Part shown: one piece after another, positions 1 to 3,084 of the stretch | Position numbering within the stretch: the stretch's first letter is position 1 | Layout of the letters: each line of letters begins with the position of its first letter | DNA from: Draconibacterium sp. | Lineage (GTDB): Bacteria > Bacteroidota > Bacteroidia > Bacteroidales > Prolixibacteraceae | Assembly: GCA_027011835.1 (NCBI GenBank) | Contig: JALUZN010000498.1 | Coordinates: 1-5,290, forward strand | Direction of reading: 5' to 3' | DNA: 5,290 bases | Program-made: the position numbers and the translations under genes | Notes under the pieces: generated by a model | Database searches by the model: none | The model's input: only the letters and a program-made list of their open reading frames with translations | What the model was told of the DNA's origin: nothing

Positions 1-23
1 TTGTTGACCTGAATAGATACAAT

Positions 24-575
24 TTATTTTAATTTTTTAAAAACAGTTTCAAGTGTACCTTCTTCAATCATTTTATTTATTTCGCCAAGGGTAAAATACC
101 TCGGTGCTTTATTAAAACCAGCCAAAAAATAGAACTCAGTAAAAGGATTTCTATCCAAAATTCTGGACAATATTAGCTCATCAGGCCAACAAGTAACACC
201 TTTTTCTATATTATATTCACGATACTCCTTAATTGTAATATCGGTAATTACACTATAACTATTTAAATGACCTAATACATATCCATTTTTTAAAAAATAA
301 CAATTTGAATATATCATTCTCCCCTTGCTATCAAACCGCATTTTGGGGTAGTCCTTTTCTATCGCAGGTATCCTCCCGAGTTTTCCTTTGTCGTCAATAG
401 TCACTGCAATAAAATGATTGTAGTCTCCTTTGGTTTTATAAATGGAAATACCACTTCCGGTTAGCTCAATTTCAATATTTTCATCATCAAGTTTAATTTC
501 GTCTTTATGGCAACTTGCCCCCATAAATGCAAAGAGCAGGATTACCGTGCTAAATTTTAAAATTTTATGTTTCAT
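24..575 (-). CDS. Small lipoprotein of unknown function, probably surface-exported
   Basis: This 183-residue protein matches no family I recognise. Residues 1-22 form a lipoprotein signal peptide: basic MKHK, a hydrophobic core (FSTVILLFAFM) and a lipobox-like GASC with the acceptor cysteine at residue 22. The mature protein would begin C-H-K-D-E. The K-D-E directly after the cysteine fits the lipoprotein export signal described in Bacteroidota (K followed by two acidic residues), which sends lipoproteins to the outer face of the outer membrane. The rest is a mixed hydrophilic sequence of about 160 residues with two further cysteines (92 and 129), no repeats and no membrane helix. The ATG at 573-575 is chosen because the signal peptide starts there. 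The upstream sequence is AT-rich without a Shine-Dalgarno, as usual in this phylum. It stands alone, and no partner gene is visible. The reading frame and localisation are well supported; the role is unknown. Confidence 0.85.
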   Translation of the reverse strand: MKHKILKFSTVILLFAFMGASCHKDEIKLDDENIEIELTGSGISIYKTKGDYNHFIAVTIDDKGKLGRIPAIEKDYPKMRFDSKGRMIYSNCYFLKNGYVLGHLNSYSVITDITIKEYREYNIEKGVTCWPDELILSRILDRNPFTEFYFLAGFNKAPRYFTLGEINKMIEEGTLETVFKKLK

Positions 576-603
576 TTTTAATTAGACTTTTAAATTTTAT
601 CTA

Positions 604-629
604 CACAAGTACCAAGATATAAACTTGTG
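604..629 (-). promoter_or_regulatory. Possible promoter/operator of the lipoprotein gene
   Basis: A perfect 7-bp inverted repeat, CACAAGT (604-610) and ACTTGTG (623-629), is separated by 12 bp. On the minus strand the spacer holds TATCTTGG (612-619), one mismatch from the Bacteroidota -7 consensus TAnnTTTG. It would give a leader of roughly 30 nt for the lipoprotein gene starting at 575. No TTG-type -33 element sits at the expected distance of about 20 bp, so the promoter call is weak. A symmetric site around a -7 element is what a repressor operator would look like, but a 7-bp repeat can arise by chance. Confidence 0.3.
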
Positions 630-654
630 CAATTAATAATTTGTTTTTTTTTAT

Positions 655-795
655 TCAAGATTCCAGAGTATAGGAATCTGGCAAGAGCGCATTAAGCAGG
701 GTCTGTAGTGCTGTAATAGAGAAACAGTTTACAGCTTTTCGGGGTTTGGTAGCCTTGCTGCCGCCCGAGGGTTGTTGTTTGTTTTTTATTGTAAG
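655..795 (-). pseudogene. Start-less reading-frame remnant, GC-richer than its surroundings
   Basis: On the minus strand one frame stays open for about 45 codons with no start codon and ends at a TGA at 655-657. Its translation includes QQPSGGSKATKPRKAVNCF and continues to a C-terminus LLPDSYTLES. The stretch at about 735-775 is clearly richer in G+C than the AT-rich DNA on both sides. It may be the tail of a decayed gene or part of a dispersed non-coding repeat that happens to be open. I cannot assign a family, and an open frame of this length in GC-richer DNA is weak evidence on its own. Confidence 0.25.
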
Positions 796-843
796 GATTT
801 ATTCATAAAGAGTTATTTAATGGGTTTATACATTGTTAGATTT

Positions 844-851
844 CAAAGATA
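844..851 (-). promoter_or_regulatory. Bacteroidota -7-like motif TATCTTTG
   Basis: Read on the minus strand this is TATCTTTG, an exact match to TAnnTTTG and identical to the -7 element of the ATPase gene at 2415-2422. No TTTG or TTG lies about 20 bp upstream. The next gene it could drive is the lipoprotein at 575, which would need a leader of over 250 nt. It may be fortuitous. Confidence 0.25.
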
Positions 852-1113
852 GTAAAAAAGTTGCGTTGGGTTTAAAATTATTGATATAATATGGAGAAAC
901 TGAATGAGTTTGCCAAACACTTAAACGATTTGATGGAGAAGAGTAATACCAATTTAACTTTGAATTGCCACTGGTACTTATTAACGACATTCCATAGGGA
1001 AGAAACCAACTATAATTAGATGTGTTGCACTGATTGTTGCTGTTTTGGCATATTAAAATATAGCCGGTATTTGGGCACATCAAATATTGGTTTACTTGCT
1101 GCCCGGTTAGGTT

Positions 1114-1152
1114 GCCCATAACGGTTTAAATATACGGCGTTTGTTGTTAGGC
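1114..1152. repeat. Left flank of the ATPase module, attC-like inverted repeat
   Basis: GTTAGGC (1146-1152) fits the integron core consensus GTTRRRY exactly. Facing it is GCCCATAAC (1114-1122), which pairs imperfectly with it (GCC..TAAC against GTTAGGC). Between them lies a short partly self-complementary stretch around GTTTAAATATAC. The total of 39 bp is shorter than usual attC sites (about 57-141 bp) and one core is imperfect, so this is only attC-like. The part from 1141 to 1154 (TTGTTGTTAGGCAG) is the inverted counterpart of 2484-2497 beyond the other end of the ATPase gene. It lies about 20 bp past the ATPase stop codon. Confidence 0.3.
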
Positions 1153-1172
1153 AGTCGCCATTTTATTTTTAA

Positions 1173-2390
1173 TCATATTTTATTATCTAATAGCCAATCA
1201 ATTGCATTTATCTGTTTCACTCCGTTATGGTTTCCTGTTTCATAATCCATTGTGATGAGCAGTCTTTCGTTAAAATCCGGAATCTTATTAAACGGTGCCA
1301 ATTCTCGTTCAAGTGTTTTCTTGTCTTTAACAGTGTATGCTACTTGAATATATTTTGTATAACCATCTTTATTTCTGACAACAAAATCGACTTCAAGATT
1401 ACCTGTTTTTCCTACCCAAATTTGATAATTTCGACGTATTAATTCAAGATATATCACATTTTCCAGTAAATGCCCTGCATCGGTTGTAAGTTCTTTTCCC
1501 AATAATGCATATCGTAAACCTAAATCTACGAGATAGTATTTTTCTTGTGTTGCTAAATGCTGTTTCCCTTTTAGGTCGTATCTGTTTACTTTATAAAAAA
1601 GATAAGATTCTACAAGCGTATCAATATATCTTGATACTGTTTTATTATCAATTTTTTTCCCGTTTGCAGTAAGAACTCTTGCAATATTTCTTGCCGAAAC
1701 GTTTGAACCAATACTATCAATTAAAAACCTAACAACTTCGTTATAAGATGTTTCATAATATATTGTGTGCCTTTTCTGTATGTCGTTTTCATAAATGTTG
1801 TGAAAAACAGTTTTTAGATATTCGTAAACATAGCTTTCTCCCGATTCAACGAATCCAACAGCTTCAGGAAAACCTCCTGTTCGTATATAATTAGCAAAAG
1901 CACGGTCAGGATATGCTGTTTTTCCGGTAAATTCCAAGTATTCGGAAAATGAGAACGGAAGCACGTTGATTTCATATGCTCTGCCCGTAAGTATGGTTGC
2001 TAATTCGCTTGATAAAAGGTAAGCGTTTGAACCTGTAACATATAAATCTATATTTGGAGTAACAAATAATCCTTCAAGCAGTTTTTCAAATTCCGAAATA
2101 TTTTGAACTTCGTCGATGAAAACATAATTTGTTTCATTTTCAAGTAATAATGATTGGATATAATCGTATATTTCTTTCCAATTTTTCTCTCCAAGAAAGC
2201 GGAATTCGGGTAAATCCATATTTATGGAAATAAGCGATACACTTGGATTTTTTTTCTTTAATAATTCTTGAAAATGCAAAAGTAAAGTCGATTTCCCCGC
2301 ACGACGAACGCCTGTTACAACTTTTATAAAGTTTTTATCTTTTAGAACAAGAAGTTTATTAAGTAATATTTTTCTTAAAATCTTTTGCAT
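1173..2390 (-). CDS. AAA-type ATPase with C-terminal DUF4143 domain
   Basis: This 405-residue protein has the full domain order of the AAA_14/DUF4143 family. An N-terminal P-loop ATPase carries Walker A GVRRAGKST (27-35, lysine 33) and Walker B YVFIDE (89-94, D93 and E94). It also has a sensor-like VTGSN (118-122), the family block LTGRAYEINVLPFSFSEYL (134-152) and RTGGFPEA (170-177). A winged-helix-like stretch follows (about 230-270), then YLVDLGLRYALLG. The C-terminal DUF4143 region (about 305-385) resembles a restriction-endonuclease fold: EVDFVV (333-338) then YIQVAY (347-352), where a catalytic Lys of the E-x-K type is not obvious, as is common in this family. Length is normal and all ATPase residues are present, so it is probably intact. 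These cytoplasmic proteins are abundant and patchily distributed in Bacteroidota. Their cellular role is unproven. The gene is visibly more AT-rich than the von Willebrand gene and has its own promoter, so it is probably monocistronic. Confidence 0.95.
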   Translation of the reverse strand: MQKILRKILLNKLLVLKDKNFIKVVTGVRRAGKSTLLLHFQELLKKKNPSVSLISINMDLPEFRFLGEKNWKEIYDYIQSLLLENETNYVFIDEVQNISEFEKLLEGLFVTPNIDLYVTGSNAYLLSSELATILTGRAYEINVLPFSFSEYLEFTGKTAYPDRAFANYIRTGGFPEAVGFVESGESYVYEYLKTVFHNIYENDIQKRHTIYYETSYNEVVRFLIDSIGSNVSARNIARVLTANGKKIDNKTVSRYIDTLVESYLFYKVNRYDLKGKQHLATQEKYYLVDLGLRYALLGKELTTDAGHLLENVIYLELIRRNYQIWVGKTGNLEVDFVVRNKDGYTKYIQVAYTVKDKKTLERELAPFNKIPDFNERLLITMDYETGNHNGVKQINAIDWLLDNKI

Positions 2391-2414
2391 ATGGTTATTT
2401 TCAATTTTGTGCTA

Positions 2415-2422
2415 CAAAGATA
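2415..2422 (-). promoter_or_regulatory. Promoter -7 element of the ATPase gene
   Basis: The minus strand reads TATCTTTG, an exact match to the Bacteroidota -7 motif TAnnTTTG, 24 bp before the ATG. It predicts a short leader of under about 20 nt. A TTG for the -33 region lies at 2445-2447 with a 22-bp spacer, slightly longer than the usual 19-21 bp. It sits in the middle of the inverted repeat 2429-2466, so regulation by a protein bound there is plausible. Confidence 0.6.
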
Positions 2423-2428
2423 ACCCAA

Positions 2429-2466
2429 ATTCCTCAAAGTATTACAATTTATTTAGTTTGAGGAAT
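2429..2466. promoter_or_regulatory. Perfect 10-bp inverted repeat at the ATPase promoter (possible operator)
   Basis: ATTCCTCAAA (2429-2438) and TTTGAGGAAT (2457-2466) are exact reverse complements separated by 18 bp. The pair straddles the -33 position of the ATPase promoter, with the left arm 6 bp from the -7 element. This layout suits an operator bound by a dimer or by two dimers. No run of T follows the stem in either direction, so it is not an intrinsic terminator. No regulator gene is visible nearby; autoregulation by the ATPase is only a guess. Confidence 0.45.
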
Positions 2467-2483
2467 ATTCTTTTGTTTTGGTG

Positions 2484-2556
2484 CTGTCTAACTACAAGAG
2501 AAATATCGCTTGGTAAGAGTTAAAGAGGCGGTATGATTACCATTCAGGAGTTAGAT
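2484..2556. repeat. Right flank of the ATPase module, attC-like inverted repeat
   Basis: GTCTAAC (2486-2492) fits RYYYAAC and GTTAGAT (2550-2556) fits GTTRRRY, the two outer core motifs of an integron attC site. The cores span 71 bp, a normal attC length. TCTAACT (2487-2493) and AGTTAGA (2549-2555) pair perfectly. An inner pair TGGTAA (2511-2516) and TTACCA (2537-2542) adds a second stem, but its distances to the outer stem are unequal (17 and 6 nt), unlike a classical attC. The stretch 2484-2497 (CTGTCTAACTACAA) is the inverted counterpart of 1141-1154. No integrase gene is in the window, so function as a recombination site is unproven. Confidence 0.35.
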
Positions 2557-2595
2557 GTTGTTTGGTACGAACGGGGCGAGAAGTATAAAAAATAG
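2533..2595 (+). CDS. Tiny reading frame (20 codons), uncertain
   Basis: An ATG at 2533 opens a frame encoding MITIQELDVVWYERGEKYKK and ends at TAG 2593-2595. AAAGAGG (2522-2528) lies 4 bp before the start, a Shine-Dalgarno-like match that is rare in this phylum. The composition is protein-like (acidic, basic and aromatic residues). It may be a micro-peptide or the 5' stub of a gene truncated where the palindromic element begins at 2599. I recognise no family, and such a short frame is easily chance. It overlaps the attC-like GTTAGAT. Confidence 0.2.
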   Translation: MITIQELDVVWYERGEKYKK

Positions 2596-2680
2596 GGTTA
2601 CTACTCAGCAGGTTTAAAGAGCTGATTCTCAATTGTCCCATGCTTTACAGGCTGTGTAATAACAGTCTTTTTATCATTTG

Positions 2681-2700
2681 CCGTCCCATTTATGGGACGG
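2681..2700. repeat. 20-bp palindrome P1 (CCGT...ACGG)
   Basis: CCGTCCCATTTATGGGACGG is a perfect 9-bp inverted repeat around TT. It is the left member of a pair with 2787-2806: same ends (CCGT/ACGG), same inner AT, same length, but CCC/GGG where the partner has TGG/CCA. The pair has therefore diverged while both stems stay perfect. Confidence 0.85.
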
Positions 2701-2720
2701 ATTATGGAATGACATGAACT

Positions 2721-2738
2721 GTTGGACTTTAATCCAAC
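2721..2738. repeat. Palindrome P2 (GTTGGA...TCCAAC)
   Basis: GTTGGACTTTAATCCAAC is a 6-bp stem with a 6-nt centre. Its core GGACTTTAATCC matches the minus-strand reading of 2752-2763 (GGACTTTAGTCC) at 11 of 12 positions, so P2 and P3 are inverted copies of one unit. Confidence 0.7.
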
Positions 2739-2751
2739 TATCTTATATTCA

Positions 2752-2763
2752 GGACTAAAGTCC
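2752..2763. repeat. Palindrome P3 (GGACTAAAGTCC)
   Basis: GGACT-AA-AGTCC is a perfect 5-bp inverted repeat. It is the right-hand inverted partner of 2721-2738 and is followed by AATTCCA, just as P2 carries flanking AAC. Confidence 0.7.
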
Positions 2764-2786
2764 AATTCCATTTCTCTATTCAATAA

Positions 2787-2806
2787 CCGTTGGATAAATC
2801 CAACGG
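2787..2806. repeat. 20-bp palindrome P4 (CCGT...ACGG)
   Basis: CCGTTGGATAAATCCAACGG is a perfect 9-bp inverted repeat around AA. On the minus strand it reads TTTGCCGT before the stem, exactly as P1 does on the plus strand, so the two are inverted copies of one unit with compensated stem changes. Confidence 0.85.
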
Positions 2807-2927
2807 CAAAGGATAGTCACATTTTCACACAGGCTGTTTAGCTTGGGGGTAAATATTGAAAATTAAATAGTTTTAGCGTGATTTTTGTTTTCTCAAAAAA
2901 AACATGACAAAACTAACTGATAGCTAG

Positions 2928-2975
2928 CTGTTTAAATTTTTTTATACTACTGAGTAGTATAAAAAAATTAAACAG
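2928..2975. repeat. Long hairpin with 22-bp stem and reversed T/A tracts
   Basis: The arms 2928-2950 and 2954-2975 pair over 22 bp with one unpaired A in the left arm and the loop TGA. The T-run is in the 5' arm and the A-run in the 3' arm on both strands, the opposite of an intrinsic terminator (A-tract, stem, T-tract). It contains the right terminus of the palindromic element (CTGAGTAGTA), so it may be an end structure recognised by a transposase rather than a transcription signal. Confidence 0.75.
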
Positions 2976-2993
2976 AAAAGTACTTTATAAAAC

Positions 2994-3057
2994 ATCATTG
3001 TGAGATTGGTAAAAGACTCTTCTAACTAAATTTTGCTTTTACTAATCTCACAATGAT
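2994..3057. repeat. Near-perfect 22-bp inverted repeat next to the von Willebrand gene 3' end
   Basis: The arms 2994-3015 and 3036-3057 are reverse complements at 21 of 22 positions and enclose a 20-nt loop. Read on the minus strand the hairpin begins 27 nt after the stop codon of the von Willebrand gene and is followed by GTTTTATAAAG. It could end that transcript or protect its 3' end, but the T-run is short and broken. The near-identity of such long arms is more than a terminator needs, so remnant termini of an insertion sequence are an alternative. Confidence 0.7.
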
Positions 3058-3084
3058 ATGTACACCGGTTGTCAACTTTTCCCT

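Larger units (their letters stand above)
576..1172. other. Spacer of about 600 bp without a convincing gene
   Basis: No credible normal-sized gene lies between the lipoprotein and ATPase genes. The stretch holds a 7-bp inverted repeat (AGATTCC 658-664, GGAATCT 673-679), a second one (GCTGTAA 710-716, TTACAGC 729-735, followed by TTTT on the plus strand), a start-less reading-frame remnant (655-795), a -7-like motif (844-851) and the attC-like sequence next to the ATPase (1114-1152). Two opposed reading frames overlap here. The minus-strand frame 826-1119 (97 codons) contains no Asp or Glu at all. The plus-strand frame 891-1019 encodes a 42-residue peptide beginning MEKLNEFAKHL. Neither has a ribosome-binding site or a recognisable family. 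The stretch looks like accumulated accessory DNA and gene debris. Confidence 0.6.
2599..2959. mobile_element. MITE/REP-like palindromic element of about 360 bp
   Basis: The whole stretch is a long imperfect inverted repeat centred near 2745-2780. Matching blocks from outside inward: TACTACTCAG (2599-2608) with CTGAGTAGTA (2950-2959); TTTAAAGAGCT (2613-2623) with AGCTGTTTAAA (2926-2936, one mismatch); ACAGGCTGTGT (2647-2657) with ACACAGGCTGT (2827-2837, one mismatch); TATCATTTGCCGT (2672-2684) with ACGGCAAAGGATA (2803-2815, one mismatch). Each half then carries a 20-bp palindrome and a GGACT-type palindrome. Alignable arms and no real gene inside argue for a non-autonomous element, a MITE or a doublet of REP-like units of the sort moved by IS200-like tyrosine transposases. 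No transposase is in the window. The open frame at 2601-2783 (minus) is read through the repeat itself and is not a credible gene. Confidence 0.6.
2578..2968. repeat. Direct repeat flanking the palindromic element
   Basis: GAGAAGTATAAAAAAT (2578-2593) and GAGTAGTATAAAAAAAT (2952-2968) differ by one substitution and one extra A. They lie at the two ends of the inverted-repeat element 2599-2959; the right copy overlaps its right terminus. They could be a footprint of insertion, but the A-run lowers their significance. Confidence 0.3.

Noticed and set aside
710..740. Stem GCTGTAA/TTACAGC followed by TTTT as a plus-strand terminator
   Set aside because: No plus-strand gene lies upstream, the loop is 12 nt and the T-run is only four long.
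891..1019. Plus-strand frame of 42 codons (MEKLNEFAKHL...)
   Set aside because: The N-terminal helix looks protein-like, but there is no promoter, ribosome-binding site or known family, and it overlaps another chance frame on the opposite strand.
826..1119. Minus-strand open frame of 97 codons
   Set aside because: It has no acidic residue, is very rich in Asn and Ser, has no ribosome-binding site, and its start lies inside the attC-like sequence, so it reads like chance open frame in AT-rich DNA.
1227..1442. Plus-strand frame opposite the ATPase gene
   Set aside because: It lies antisense to the conserved DUF4143 region, which is clearly coding on the minus strand.
2601..2783. Minus-strand open frame of 60 codons
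   Set aside because: It is read straight through palindromes P1-P3 of the inverted-repeat element; its sequence is explained by the repeat.
2599..3057. CRISPR array from the repeated short motifs
   Set aside because: The repeats are inverted and palindromic, not regularly spaced direct repeats with unique spacers, and no cas gene is present.
2994..3057. Invertible promoter (phase-variation switch) between the 22-bp inverted repeats
   Set aside because: The segment between the arms is only 20 bp, too short for the usual invertible promoters, and it holds no TAnnTTTG motif.
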